Below are positions 36,851 through 50,244 of a stretch of 64,000 nucleotides of DNA, one piece after another. The notes below the pieces were generated by a model. That model was not told the DNA's origin, did not search any database, and saw only the letters and a program-made list of their open reading frames with translations. Positions within the stretch are counted from its first letter, which is position 1; each line of letters starts with the position of its first letter. The translations under genes were made by a program, and so were the position numbers. Location: contig CAIIXF020000001.1 of assembly GCA_903813345.2 (NCBI GenBank), positions 36,051,366 through 36,115,365 of the forward strand, written 5' to 3'. The stretch is from Owenia fusiformis. Lineage: Eukaryota; Annelida; Polychaeta; Sabellida; Oweniidae.

Positions 36851-39837
36851 TAAGAATGGACTATAATGGTAGAAGCTCCATCTAAATCTAATGCCCTGAA
36901 AAATGGCAGTTAAGTGATGCAGTAGCCCGTTTCTCCAAAGAATTAGTGAACTATCCCTATAATAATTAATCCTCTTTAGAATATTGGAATGATTTCGCAA
37001 TGAGATATAGTTGAAAATTAAATATTGTGTTCTTTATTTTTGAAAACTAGTTTCCAGAATATATCATATTCCTAAATAGACATGCATCAAATCCAACATA
37101 TGAGTACAGTTACCCATCATAACTTGCATTCACGTCATGTACCTTTATAACAAAATTGTTATTTTCTTACACTTTTATATCATATTAGAGATATTAAATA
37201 ATATGCTCATAAAGAAAGATGCATTGTGGTGCAGTTTGAATTGAAAGACATGAACATTGCCATTGGAAATATAGAAAACCCAATCTGACTTGGAGTATTG
37301 AAAGCTGGGCACTTCATAAATAATATCAATGTTTCTAATACAACTCAAGATGCTCTGATTTATAGTTCATTTCTTTTGATTTCTCAACATAAATATGATT
37401 ATTGGTCAGGTCTACCTATGTGATATATTTATTTAGGAAGCATCCAAGCAGATCTCAATTCAACTGTTAATTTGGAGTAAGTGTCTAGAGAATACCGCTG
37501 TTACAAACAATATGAGTTTTAGAAAAAATGGTATACATTTACTCCGAGTATAACCTATTTTCTCAATCCTAGGTATAAAATGAGATCAATAATTTCATAT
37601 TCACTCCCTGAAATGTTTGAGATCTAGATTATTTCCGTAGTGATGTCATAAATCTAGTTCAGCTTTCTAAAATGAGAATGAACACAGAAATCATTTTCTC
37701 AGAGATAAAAAGTTGGTTGATATTATTATTAGTGTCTCAATTTATATAAACATTGGAAGGATTTGGGGTTCAGGATTTCTATTATTAAATATATAGTACT
37801 ATTAGAATCTATTGTATTTTAGGTTAGAGATTTAAACAGGAAAGAAATATTACTATTATACATGTAAACCCAAATCTTGTATAACCATTTTGCTAGATTT
37901 GATGTATAACACTTGAACATGAGATTACTTATTAATACAAGATTTGATCAGCTGTAGTGTCTGTTAAATAATACAATCATGTATTAAAAGCATCTATATT
38001 TAGGAAAATACCTTTTTGAATTAGTGGGTGGTACCATTCAGCTTTCTGTTTCTAACCACATTTAATAGCAGACACATAATCTGTCTATCATTTTATTCTA
38101 TTATAGACACCATATGTGTGAGTTTTTAATTTGCTAAGATGCGATATTCAATTAACCTGAACTGGCAATGTTTTGCATAACAATGAAAAATGGAGCAACG
38201 TTTCATTCAAACAAGACTTCTCTATGGTTGGAATATAATTTGTTCAACGTTTCAACGATAATATAAATTTATGTCAATCAAGCACAAAAATGATTGATCG
38301 GATATTTTCATTCAAGTCCAATTGTAGTAATTTTTTTCTATTAGATATCATCTTATCTTTTCTATCTATCTGAGGTATATGAGTGGTGGTGGTTGGTGGG
38401 GGTTCTGAAGACATAATGGAGGAATATCTCTCCATGGAGTAGACCACCAGATACTTAACTCCATTCCTTCTTTTTTATGATCTCTTTAACTTCAAGGCAA
38501 ATTGAAATATAATTCTTAGAATGTGTTCTCTAATGTTTTAGGATAAGGATATCCATAATGGGTGATAATAAGTACATTAGCACAAAAATTATGATGTATA
38601 TTATCTCTGGAATAAACCCTGGGAATTTTATAATGCTCTCAGAGAGCAATTTGAACAATCTCAATTGTTTGCTATAAAAGCAGTTGGTCCAATTTTGAAT
38701 ATAAATTTTCATTTCTGATAGTTATCCCATTGTTTTTGTGAAGTGATGATAAGCAACATATTATAAATTGGCAAAGGCTTGAAGTTATTGCAGTTACTAA
38801 TGTGCTATTATAAAAATGAGGAAAAATATATGAGATGCTAGGTTTTATAATAAATGGTACAGGATATTTCATAAATTTGCTGCTCACTTGATATCTTTTC
38901 ATGGATCTTCATTTCGCTAAACCATGATTACTGACCAAAATAGTAGCCAGTATTTTAAGAATACAATGAATATTATGCATATTCCTCATTATTTTATTTA
39001 TTTGTGGTCAGTCTGAATTAGACTTCAAAATTTCAAAATGTGAACTAGATTATTTATAGACTCATTTTTCACATCATGATATACAAGTAAATTGAACAAG
39101 TGATATATTATAGTCTAAGGTCAATTCTGTCCTCTCACTCTTAAATAACACATTTGGTTGAGTTCTCTGTCATTATCACTCAACCTAGAGCAGTGGACCG
39201 TTGGATGTAAGCAAAGATGACATGACCTGTAGGGGATGAATAAGACATTGGATTGGGGTTTGTCATGCAAGTTATCAGCCATACATTCAGGGTATATAGC
39301 CTCGTAATTAGCAGATGAAGTTCTCTTTTATAAAAGCAGAATCAAACTATTAGAAAGAGGATACATGGGTTAAGCTCTATCTAACATTAACGGTTTGCCA
39401 CATTAACTTCTGTTTCGATAAGCATGTGAGGTATTATCAAATATGTGATTATTATTTTGATTAATCATTGGATATGGAAAGATTTTCTATATTATATCTT
39501 ATCTTATAATCAGAATTGGCCTTTTATATTCTCATGAGATGTTCGAATATAAGCATTGCTGGAATTTCAATTTACAAAGTGTCCTTGAGGTTTGTCCCAA
39601 TTGAATTACAATAACCATAGTCTATTATTGTAATGTTCTCTATACATATTAAGAACAAATCCCTAGCTACAGATGTGCATTCCTTTGAATCATTACAACT
39701 TACAATTTATTTTTTTTATATAACATGGAATTTGCTTGAAAAATTTCTGTTTTGAACAGGTTGGTGTTTAAATTGATAATAAATCAAATAGTGGGAATAT
39801 ATATTTCCACTTTTTGTGAATTTTATTTGAATCAAAT
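36851..39837. other. No feature recognised
   Basis: AT-rich sequence with a purine/T-rich patch at 38380-38405 ('gtggtggtggttggtggggg'). No bounded repeat, RNA or protein is supported. Confidence 0.5.
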
Positions 39838-40030
39838 TTATGCCATTTGGGATTCAAATGATTCTGATTTAGACGAATAAGATCAGTAGAATGGGAATCA
39901 TACAAATGGGATCAGACAATTGGGATTTGAATGGTTGGAATTTGGACGAATGGTACCAGACAGTTTAGATTAGAACGAATGGTATTCGGATGATTTGGAT
40001 TCGGACCATTTGAGAATAGGTTCGGACCAG
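39838..40030 (+). repeat. Degenerate ~15-bp tandem repeat (gaatggnattcggac)
   Basis: About a dozen diverged units on 'gaatgg(g/t)att(t/c)gga(c)' fill the interval. The frame on the minus strand here merely translates the repeat. Confidence 0.7.
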
Positions 40031-40432
40031 TGGAATTCAATTTACATGTGAGATAACTCACATGTTGGATGTTCCTCAACCCCTGTAAATAGAACTCCTC
40101 TAATTGAATATACCTTACCAGTGACCACTGATGCAAATCAATTGAAGAGATGTCAGAGGGTAATATTGCTGACCAATGGGGATTCATTATGTACAAGTAT
40201 TACAAGTCCCGCTGACTCACCTTCAAAATCCATGTAATTACGCATTCATAATGCTTTGGTATCTTTACTCTTAGGACTTGGTCACTATTACATTGAGTCA
40301 TTTGAATTTCCATAGGGAGATTTTCTTATTAAATATGCTCAGACAGGTCATTTGTTGAGGTAATCGCATTGTTCACAGATGCCAGACATAAATCTTCTCA
40401 AGTTTTTCAAGTGTTTTTGCTATTTTATTAGT

Positions 40433-41170
40433 TCACATGATGAGCTTTTGCAATCATTCACTTGTCCGTCTGTCTGTCCGTCTGTCAATCAACAATAGTG
40501 GCACGTTTTAAAACCTCTGTCGATAGGATTCCCGTTTTAAGTTATTTTTGTGCAACATCAATACAGAAAACTACCCTATGACTCCTGGTTCAAAAGCTCA
40601 CCTATTTTCTAGATGGCTGCCATTTTTGTCTCGCGAAATTCATTTTTGACCCATTTCCTAGCTTTACAAATAATTTCAGGTGTCCTGCATTGTAAAAATC
40701 CATGTCAATGTGAAGAGTAGTTGTATTAAATAATTTTGTTACAAAAAATCAGCAAAAAATTAAATCCGTTTTTGTTTTTGTTTTTTTCAGCCATGTATTT
40801 TAGTTAACATTGATTTGTCCATCTGTCTTGCGAAATCCACTTTTGGACCATTTGCCTTAAAACCTCTATCGATAGGATTCTCGTTTTAAGTTATTTTTGT
40901 TCGACATCAATACAAAAAACTCCCCTATGACTCCTGATTCAAAAGCTCACCTATTTTCAAAATGGTCGCATTTTTGTCTCGCGAAATTCACTTTTGGCCG
41001 GCTCAGCTTAACAAATAATTTCAGGTGGCTTGCATTATAAAAACCCATGTCTTTGTAAAGAATAGTTGTATGAAATAATTTTGTTACAAAAAATTGGCAA
41101 AAAATTAAATCAGTTTTTTTTTATTTGTTGTCATTTTAGTCATCATTTACTTTTGAGGAACACCATGTGA
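40433..41170 (+). mobile_element. Tandem-cored element with CTGTCCGTC tract (family iv)
   Basis: The ends are TCACATGATG and CACCATGTGA, inverse at 9 of 10 positions. A CTGTCCGTCTGTC tract lies at 40463-40488. Two units of about 355 bp follow: 'taaaacctctgtcgatagga' at 40509 and its near-copy at 40859. Each has a 'gatgg(c/t)(t/c)gc' plus 'catttttgtctcgcg' core. The layout matches the Helitron/Helentron-type elements in this window, but no 3' hairpin plus CTRR end is clear. Confidence 0.7.
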
Positions 41171-42714
41171 GTCCAGTACCCAAGGTACTATTTATTCCTA
41201 TATTACATGACATTCAACAGATTCACCATATCAAAATATCTTGCACAGAATATCTTTTGCAAGAGCTGGACCATATCTGCCCTCTTTTTTAGTGACTGAT
41301 GTCTGACATTCACAACTGTTAAATCTTTTCATCTGTAATATAGTCAGAGGATAATGTGACAAGCCAGTATGGTATCAGGGTATTGATTTATTTCGAATCA
41401 ATTCCTACAAATTCTCTAGGTACAATTTGTGATTAACATACAAAAATTTTGTATATTCATCCCAGGTATAATCAATGCCATATTATTCAGTAGGTTCTTG
41501 CTTTCCAATTCCAGGCCTAATTATTCTCGCTATTGCAATAAGTGTAAATATTTTCAAGTACTTCCAATATTTGCACTTTCCTTAACCTTGTCACTATGAA
41601 ATGTTATATTCTTGAATTAAGGCTTCCGATTTGATCAAAGAGAATATGATAACTTAATGAGGAATGGTTGGATGATCTGAAAACATCAGGGTCGAGGGTC
41701 CAGATCAAAGCTAGAATTGGAAGTAAAGAGTTTAACAAAATTACAAGCAACATCTTTATTTGCAATGTGTTCTATCTTCCAATTCTTAAATCTTCAAAAA
41801 GATCCAGGATTATTATCAAATGGTAAAGTACATGTAATTAAAGTACAATGGGTGTACTTTATGTAATTATTGACCTAACCAGAAGTTGAATGTTCAAATT
41901 ATATACATGCACAGTGTACTTACATTATAAACATAAGCAAAATAAAGATATTGGGAAAAACAAAATGATGACAAATCAAATGGTCAACATTCAAAACACA
42001 AAAACTATTCAAATCCCTATAAACCATAATATCACCAGATAAATATGATATAGAATAAATACACAAATTATGTATAAATGTTTGTTTGTAGAAAGTCCAT
42101 AACTTATTCTGATAGAATGATAAATTTCACAAGTAATAAATTATACATTCATTATCATTCAGCTATATTGGGCAATTGCTCTATTTGCAATGATTAATAA
42201 TTAAAAAACAATTAATTTATATTTGTATTTAGGAGAAGGAAACAATTCTATTCAGCAGGATGAATGGTTTTGTTAAATTCAGTATTATGTTTTCATGAAT
42301 AAAGAAAGCTTAAGCGATCAGTTGAGTTTCATTGCAAGAGGTTATTCAAAAAGAACAAATAATTGTCATTATGATATCATTTTTACTAATCAAATCAATT
42401 AAAGCACATTCTTTATCGTCACTAAATATTTTATAATATTGTATAATGCATTTGTTTTATGAATCATAATTCAAATATTCCAAGTGTGTCTCAGCCAATC
42501 AGCTTGGAGTATTTCAGTGCATTAATTCAAGGTTTATGGTCAGCTGAGCAGAAACATTATTTCACAGTGCATTATGGTTTCATAATGAACTGAGCAGTGC
42601 TAGTATTGGTAAAAGAGTCATGTTATCCTTGTGCATTATGGTTTCATAAAGAACTGGACAATGTCATTTTTGTTGTTTATAAAGGAGTGATAGTATAATT
42701 GCAATAAAGAACTT
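41171..42714. other. No gene recognised
   Basis: AT-rich sequence. A local duplication is visible: 'gtgcattatggtttcataat' at about 42568 and 'gtgcattatggtttcataaa' at about 42639. Confidence 0.5.
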
Positions 42715-42838
42715 GTATCATTCTTTAATGGATTTAAAAGCATCCATGCATGTACTAACCCATCCTGATGATATATTCATTCAAGTACTGTATTAGAACA
42801 TGCACTCATGCTTTTGAATTTTTAATAAAGAATGATAC
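42715..42838. repeat. 124-bp imperfect inverted repeat
   Basis: GTATCATTCTTTAATGG... at 42715 pairs with ...TTAATAAAGAATGATAC ending at 42838. An inner pair, 'aaaagcat' and 'atgctttt', extends the stem. It could be a small MITE; no target duplication is evident. Confidence 0.7.
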
Positions 42839-42890
42839 GGGATTCTTTATTTCTTAATTAAAGAGCTTTCTTGTGAGTAAAGCTCCTTAT

Positions 42891-43050
42891 ATGAACTGAA
42901 ATAGCATAATAGATATGATATGGATATGAAAGTAAATTTTGGATAATTTCACAACTTCAGATGAACTTTACTCATTCATCTTCTCTTGAGCTGCAAAATA
43001 TATGTTGCAATAATAAAGTATATTTCATTCAGTAAATGGAGAAAGTTCAT
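42891..43050 (+). mobile_element. 160-bp MITE with 8-bp target duplication, copy 1
   Basis: CTCCTTAT flanks both sides exactly (42883-42890 and 43051-43058). The ends are ATGAACT and AGTTCAT. An internal 'gatgaactttactcattcat' is inverse to the right end. The 8-bp duplication suits hAT, Merlin or P-type transposition. A near-identical copy lies at 44481-44639. Non-coding. Confidence 0.82.
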
Positions 43051-44381
43051 CTCCTTATGTTCTTTCAATGAGGGGGTTAGTGTTACTGTAACCTTTTTAT
43101 AGGAATATATATATACAATAAAAATCTAGTCTAAATTATTGTGCCATATATTCAACTCTAAGTCAGACTAACTTGCTTGTTCATTATATATAAACGCGCA
43201 AAGTCTAGTGTGTTAAAAGCACCACTTCAAATATTATTTTTGATTGTGTTTTAAATCATGGTAACTTAAATTCCTTAATATTACATGCCATTATCAAGGT
43301 AAAAAGTCTCAGTGGTGTCACAGTGAAAACTGCCTTTAAAAATGCTTTTACTTTTGGATTTTGCAACTATACTAGTATATGATTGTATGCCTTTGTTAAA
43401 CTTCCATATATAGTAAAATATATAGTTTGACCATTCAGGTCTGAAATAACATTGCATTTTGTCTTTTCACATTCTAGTCCCAACAAGCATGACATATTGT
43501 CGCATTGTATTGCTGGGTCATAATGAATTAGAGGGAAGAGTAACAAGTTGATGGAGTATGGGGACCATGAATGATTTTATTTTAGTTGTTAGTGTCCTTT
43601 TTGGACTTACAAAACAATTCTACATCCCTCTATTCGGTTGACAAAAAATGGTATCTTCAAAATAAGGCAAAAGTAAGAGATAGTACTGATGGTATAATTC
43701 CCTAATATGGACCTATATAAATATATACATGAGCACCAATATTGCCATAGATTTTGATGCTCATAATTTAGTTCAAATATCAGTTTTCCGAAAGTATACC
43801 TTCATTTTTCGATATTAATATACATAATAATATTCATAGGTTAATGTTCCTCATGCATGGGGAGTTGGGTTATTATTGTTCACAGGAGATCAGCTAATGA
43901 AACCATCACCTGTTGCACCTTATTATAACATCAAGTATTATATCAGAGTCTGAATTCATATGCTCAAGTATTCCCTATGTCAGGTTGTTATAGATATTAT
44001 TACATGAAAGATTGAAGGCTTCTGTCAGTTCCTTTATAAGAAAATCAGAAAATGTGAATGAACCAGCTAAAGATATTCATATTGAGTATTTTTTTTTTTA
44101 AATCAAACATGATAAAAATACATTTTGCAAGATGGCAAGCTCAGCTACTTTCACACCATCTCCATTCATTCAGACATCCGTAAAAGCTTTGGTGCATATA
44201 AAAACACGGATGTTTTAAAATCAAATGATAACATCACAGGGGAATGGTCTAATGGTCTATTCTCCATTTACCCTGTTTATCCTTTATGATTATAATTTGT
44301 TCATAATTGGGTGATAAAAATAAGAGACTCAGTTGTTATGGTATCTATTTTTGCGTTTGGCATTCAGCATTCAGCGTCTGT

Positions 44382-45207
44382 GACAAATGACATGTTGTGA
44401 CATTTTGCATGTTGATGCCTTGTTGAAATTGTGTTTGATAGGTGAGGTGATTTGGTGCAAGAAGACATATATATCCTTATATGAACTGAAATAGCATAAT
44501 AGATATGTATGGATATGAAGGTAAATTTTGGATAATTTCACAACTTCAGATGAACTTTACTCATTCATCTTCTCTTGAGCTGCATAATATATGTTGCAAT
44601 AATAAAGTATATTTCATTCAGTAAATGGAGAAAGTTCATCTATATGTCCTTCTGTAACCCTCATCCCTTCATACACTAAATACCTCCAAACCTCCTTGGG
44701 ATTGTAGAGAGGGGAATAGAGGCTTGACAGGGGCTAGAAATAACTCCAGGAGAGCTTATATATCATTAGAGTGACAAATGGCATGTTGTGACATTTTGCA
44801 TGTTAATGCCTTGTTGAAATTGTGTTTGATAGGTGAGGTGATTTGATGCAAGAAGTCATATATGTCCTTCTGTAACCCTTATCCCTTCATACACTAAATA
44901 CCTCCACACCTCCTTGGGATTGTAGAGAGGGGAATAGAGGCTTGACAGGGGCTAGAAATAACTCCAGGAGAGCTTATATATCATTAGAGTGACAAATGGC
45001 ATGTTGTGACATTTTGCATGTTAATGCCTTGTTGAAATTGTGTTTGATAGGTGAGGTGATTTGATGCAAGAAGTCATATATGTCCTTCTGTAACCCTTAT
45101 CCCTTCATACACTAAATACCTCCACACCTCCTTTGGATTGTAGAGAGGGGAATAGAGGCTTGACAGGGGCTAGAAATAGCTCCAGGAGAGCTTATATATC
45201 ATTAGAG
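44382..45207 (+). repeat. 218-bp tandem triplicate containing family-i right end
   Basis: Units start at 44382, 44773 and 44991 ('gacaaatg(a/g)catgttgtga'). Units 2 and 3 are about 218 bp and nearly identical. Unit 1 is 391 bp because it carries an extra segment of about 170 bp, the MITE at 44481-44639. Each unit begins with the family-i end (tgttgtgacattttgcatgt, then ttaatgcc) and continues with 'ctccttgggattgtagagag'. Non-coding. Confidence 0.92.
44481..44639 (+). mobile_element. 160-bp MITE, copy 2, inside tandem unit 1
   Basis: It matches 42891-43050 with only a few differences and the same orientation. Units 2 and 3 of the array are the uninterrupted sites. The left flank retains 'tccttat', and the right flank repeats 'tatatgtccttct'. 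The junction therefore looks like a roughly 13-bp imperfect duplication rather than the clean 8 bp of copy 1. Confidence 0.85.
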
Positions 45208-45399
45208 TCGACACCAATAATCAAAGACACAAGATCAAGCAATATTAGAAGTGATAAAAAATATTAATCAAAATGAAATATCAATTTTCATGATTGATTA
45301 TCTTATAAATATACTATGTCTCAAATCCTCATGAAAATCTCCATCTGCAAGCACTTGGCCTGGGTTTTGGCCAGGCCAATTTTGGCACACAGCACAGTT

Positions 45400-45589
45400 A
45401 TCTCCCCAGGATTTTTTCTCAGGTGGGTGCAAAATTCTCATTTTCACAATTCAGACCAAAATTTGTCAAAAAGAATTTCATGACTTTTCTCATTTTCAAG
45501 TGGGTGCAAATGGATTTTCAGATGGGTGGAAGCCTATTTTCAAAGTCTCAGGTGGGTGCTGCACCCACTTGCTTTAATGCTGGGGAGAT
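45400..45589. mobile_element. 190-bp MITE with ATCTCCCCAG ends
   Basis: The ends are ATCTCCCCAG and CTGGGGAGAT, exact inverses. Interior copies of 'caggtgggtgc' and 'tgcacccactt' form further inverted pairs. No clear target duplication is seen. Related motifs occur near 26040-26125. Confidence 0.72.
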
Positions 45590-48500
45590 CACTGCATCAT
45601 AAAAATGATTTAATTAAGAAAGTTCCCCTGCTACAGGTTGCTCTTATGTATCAAAGTAGCTTGTGTCAAATAGCAGGATTATTTCAAGGCTAAATTGAAT
45701 CAAAGATTTTGCAATTTTGCAGATGGCAATGTTCAATGGCATATATATCTTTTCACAAAGCATTAAGAAAGCCAGTTTACCCTTAATTCAATCCCATTGA
45801 GCATACATTCTGATTACCAGTGACTTTCTGCCAATTATGAAGAACCCCAATCAGTACTGTATTGTCGCAGCTAGCCTCTTTTTCCCATTTCCCATAGATG
45901 CTGTATTTGCACTTCTGAGTTTCTGCTACGCTTTAATTAACCAGGGCCCAACACGTAGCAGTGCAGTTGGACGAGCTAGGCGCTACTAGACAACCATTTA
46001 TCATAGCTCTATTTGAAGCAAGAATTCATCGGGTGTTTCTATCATATTCAACATAGTTAGCTTTACATAGCACAAGGGAGGATGTACTGTATGTTAATGC
46101 AGAGTCGCTTGCTCGATAATTTGGAATAATTTCGTAAGTCTCACAGATCTTGAAGATTTTGGATATTTCCACTAAAAGTGATCTCTTGACGTATAACCTT
46201 TACTAAGTGGATATAGATGTAAATGTAATACTTCATTTTAACATAGGACCATAGTGGACTAGGATCAAGAGGTAATTTACACTTATTAAAAGTAATGTAA
46301 CATTGAAAAATATCAACACCACTCTTGTTTATTGATTCTGAGTCTATGAATTAAGATAACTATTCTTGGGAAATCTTCAGCGAGACAAATTTTTACATGC
46401 ATGAATGAATGTGTTTGTTTTGTTTGGAATTAAGACCCAAATAAAAATCAGACATTTCTTAATTCAATGTGTTTTTCAAATCATCCCTCTTATCACTCAT
46501 TAGGGTTTATTATGTTTACAAAAATGGCTGAACTATAAGGCAGAAGCGTGCAGCTTCAGAAAGCTGTTTCATTTAAGGGTAAATGTTTGGAAAATGGGAA
46601 GTGTTTATTGCTAATACATTTATATAAAACAGCTTGCCTTCTATTAGTTTCAGATTACCATCAAGGTAAATAAAGCAGTGTGTCCCAGCTATAAATACTA
46701 AAATACTTATAAGTACATTACTACATGTTAATCAAAATCCTGCATGGAGGATTTTTAGATAGTAAATGTTTTATTTATATAGGGTGTAAGATGGAAAAAT
46801 AGGTGTATGTTACAGTTAAAAGAATGTGTTATGTGCAATTATGGAATAATGTCAATAGTCATATCTACATGTATGAAAGTAAGAAAGCAATTTTTTAAAA
46901 GGGTGGTGAATATATGGTATATGCAATAACGAAATAATATTGTTATTTTTTTATGATCAGTATAAGTATACTCGGATACTCAGTCTTCATTGTGATTGTC
47001 TGGAGGGAGATATCCAAAAATGAATAGAAGCTAAGTAAAGGGACAGAGAGTGTAAGATGTTAGTATTAATCTTCAAAAAGCATGGGAAATGGAAAAATAA
47101 GCATTTGTGTTTTCAAAATCTGGAAACAAACAAAATATATATTATCTTGATGGGGTAATATAGATATTTGTGTGCAAGCTGCTATGTTTTAGCTACATGT
47201 GCTGCTGTATGTCATAATATATGGTAAGAATAGCATATAGGAGAAGACTGTGTGGGATATGGCAGGATACCTTTTTTCTGTTTTAACACATTCTGCATGT
47301 ATCCGAAACACATCTGGAGCATCTTTTTGGTTTCATTAAAGAGAAACTAGTTATGCAACTTTGGTATTCTTCTCTTTGTTTGATTTTTATTTGTGTTCCC
47401 CCTGTTTGTTTACTTAATAAACAAACGCAGATTAAATCAAGATTAAATAGATATCAATCATTGATGGTTTTTCTATATGCAGTCATATTCAAGCAAGACA
47501 AAGACTTGTATTAACAGGAACTGCACTATTGTTCACTACAGTGTTATATCATTGGTGCTATTAATGTTGAACAATGCAAAAACCTGTTTCCAGCTGAATC
47601 TACATATTGAGCCCTCAAAACCATTCCTTGGCAAATATTTAGATAAGTCAAGATGCCCAATCCATAGATTTAGAACCTCACACATATCAGAGTTCAGGTC
47701 TTTACCTCATTTAATAGACTGCATCCTTTACTTTTGTTTGAACTATCTTGGCTTACTTTCCTTCCAGTTTGATTTTCGATCATGAAAACTTCAGACTTAG
47801 GAAATCCAAGCTGCATCTTGATTTATATTGGTACTTCACAGCATCATCTCTAAATCTACCTGATCTTGAATTATGTTGTTCTTTCATACCCTGATTAACA
47901 TTGATGGGAATTGCCAGACTTGATGAATCTTTTATAGATATGGCTGAGAATGAACAATGATTCATATTGTGTAGATCCTAGCAACCATTTGTTAATGTAC
48001 TTTCCTCAATTCCTATTTGGTTTACAGTTTGTACCAGGATATCTTCACATGATCAAAGATTAGCACTTATAGTTTGTATCAATATATCCATTTATACGTA
48101 AAGCATGTGTAAAGCATGTATCGATATATGTATCAGTTTATGATAAAAATGTTATTCACACATAGATAGGCAAGGTGTGTCTGATTCCAGCCAATCCGAT
48201 GACACTATTTCACATACCTACATTCCATTATATAACCAATAACCAACTCAAGGTCATGAGGTAAATGGTTGTCAAGGTGACAATTCTGCAGATTGAAATT
48301 GATAAGTTGCCAGTTAAATTCTTAAGTATATGTTGGGTTTATATGTAGCTCCCCAACCTCATCTCAAAATGGAAGTGATGTTTTGTTTAATTTATTTGCA
48401 TTGTAGAATTATGAGTTTGAAAACATTCAATGCCACATCGTTTGCATCTTAGGTTTTTGCCAAAAGGAAAAAAGATAACATTAACATTTTTACACATTAA

Positions 48501-49984
48501 CATTAACATTTAAGTTTAACTCAAAAATATATTAGTAAAATGTTGGTGCCTAGTAGATCTACCACTCCCATGGGAGGAACATCAACAAAGGATATAACTA
48601 CAAAGTACAACATTAAAATTTATGAACTGCAAGAATTCTGTTCTGTTGTTCAGTGTTTCTTGCATTTCCAATGACCCAATTTATCACAGAATTTATAATT
48701 CCCTAGTTGTTTCATTATGTAATAAATAATAGCGAATGATCCATTAATAAAACTCACTTTTGACAGTTTTGTTACTATAGCTACCATGGGACAGAAATTT
48801 ACCCCATAATATACTTATTCACTTCCTGAGGCTTCTAAGACAAAAGTGTAAATTACAATTAGCCATTATTAATGCTCAGGGGCTGATCCCAGCCAACAAG
48901 TCACAGGACCTAACTAAGTTTGCTCCTTGTTGAAATTCAATTAATATTTCATCTTGGTGATGATCAGTACAGAATCTTTCCCAATGGGCTCTACAGATCT
49001 AAATCCTCGAAAACAAAAGGATTACTATAATGCATTAGAGTGTACTGGGAGCGCAAACTTTGATTGCTCTTCCAAATTGTAATGCATTGTTATTTTGTGG
49101 TGTCGTTATTTGATAGAGTATTTATATAAACCAATAGGCAATATCTTCTAATTCGGAGTTGGTTTATATTTTGCAAAATTGACATTTTTTAATATACTTT
49201 GACTCAATACAACAGGAAATTGATGATTGAAATTGATGAATATATTAAATGATGAAAACTTTATAAATAATAAATGTACTAATTTATATGTGATCATTTT
49301 GTAAAAATGTTTTGTTGAAAAGTGATGTGGATTTGTTTGTTAAATGTCTTTATGTTCATCGATGGGCCCCTCAATGTCACGATGCATTAATGTGACAACT
49401 TGTTGTTTCTTGTTGCTTCATCACTTGGCATTCTAATCGTGTAGCAAATAATTGAAGTTTTATGTCTTATGATGAGAGGAGAAAATCCTATTATACAAAA
49501 TAATAGAAATGTATATTCAATTTTTCAAATTGTTACAATATTGACAGACAATTCCACCAGTTTTTGGCAATGGGAAGATTTTTCTTCCTGCTTGGATAGA
49601 TCTGTTGAAGAAAGGAGACTCGCCAGTCATGCTACAGACTTTAAGGTATTGATACCTCCTTTCTCAGGAACAAAACCAACTTGTTGTACTAAATACCCTT
49701 AGTACAGCCCCTGCAAGGTGGTAACAATTACAGTTGTTTTTTCATGAGACATTCTATTTCAGTAATTTTATGGCATACATAATTTCTTCGACAGGGACCA
49801 AGAAGGCAATATATGAGGTGATGTCTTTGTTAATGAAAGGAATGTAGTGTTGACTATAACTTACCAATGTTACATCTCATCATGCTAGAGAGCAATTTAC
49901 TCTCCTCTTCTGTCCTAGGGAGATAGTGCCATTATAAAGTGAATATGTCCAAATATGGAGACAGATTTGTGTTACATTGTAATA
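45590..49984. other. No gene recognised
   Basis: The longest plain stretch of the window's right half. Open frames at 47477-47785 and 47780-47965 resemble no family I know and have no splice context. Minor features are a short perfect hairpin 'tttgtttacttaataaacaaa' at about 47405 and a 'cattaacatt' micro-repeat at 48477-48510. Confidence 0.5.
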
Positions 49985-50160
49985 GATTAAATGTTGGCAG
50001 TCCAGTTATCCCATTATTATGAAGCCCCCAGTCTGTCAGCCTGTCTGTCTGTTCAAGTGATAACTCAAACATGAACTGATTTCCCTTATATTCTAACTTA
50101 GGGACCTGATTTCCCTTGTATATTACTGTAAAAAAGGCCTGTAACTTTTGAACTATCAAA
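49985..50160 (+). mobile_element. Short fragment of a Helitron-type element
   Basis: 'ttatcccattattatgaagc' then 'ccccagtctgtcagcctgtc' leads to 'gtgataactcaaac', echoing the order in the 14336 Helitron (TCCCA end, CTGT/CCGT tract, 'ataactcaaat' unit). Only one partial unit remains, and no 3' hairpin/CTAG end was found. Confidence 0.4.
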
Positions 50161-50244
50161 AATCACCAAATTAAGTTATGATAATCAATGAAAGTTAACC
50201 ATTGATTAAATTGTGAGAACATTCAGAAAAACAACATGGATTAA

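Noticed and set aside
47477-47785. 102-codon frame at 47.5 kb
   Set aside because: No recognisable domain and no splice or promoter context. This length is expected by chance in 64 kb.
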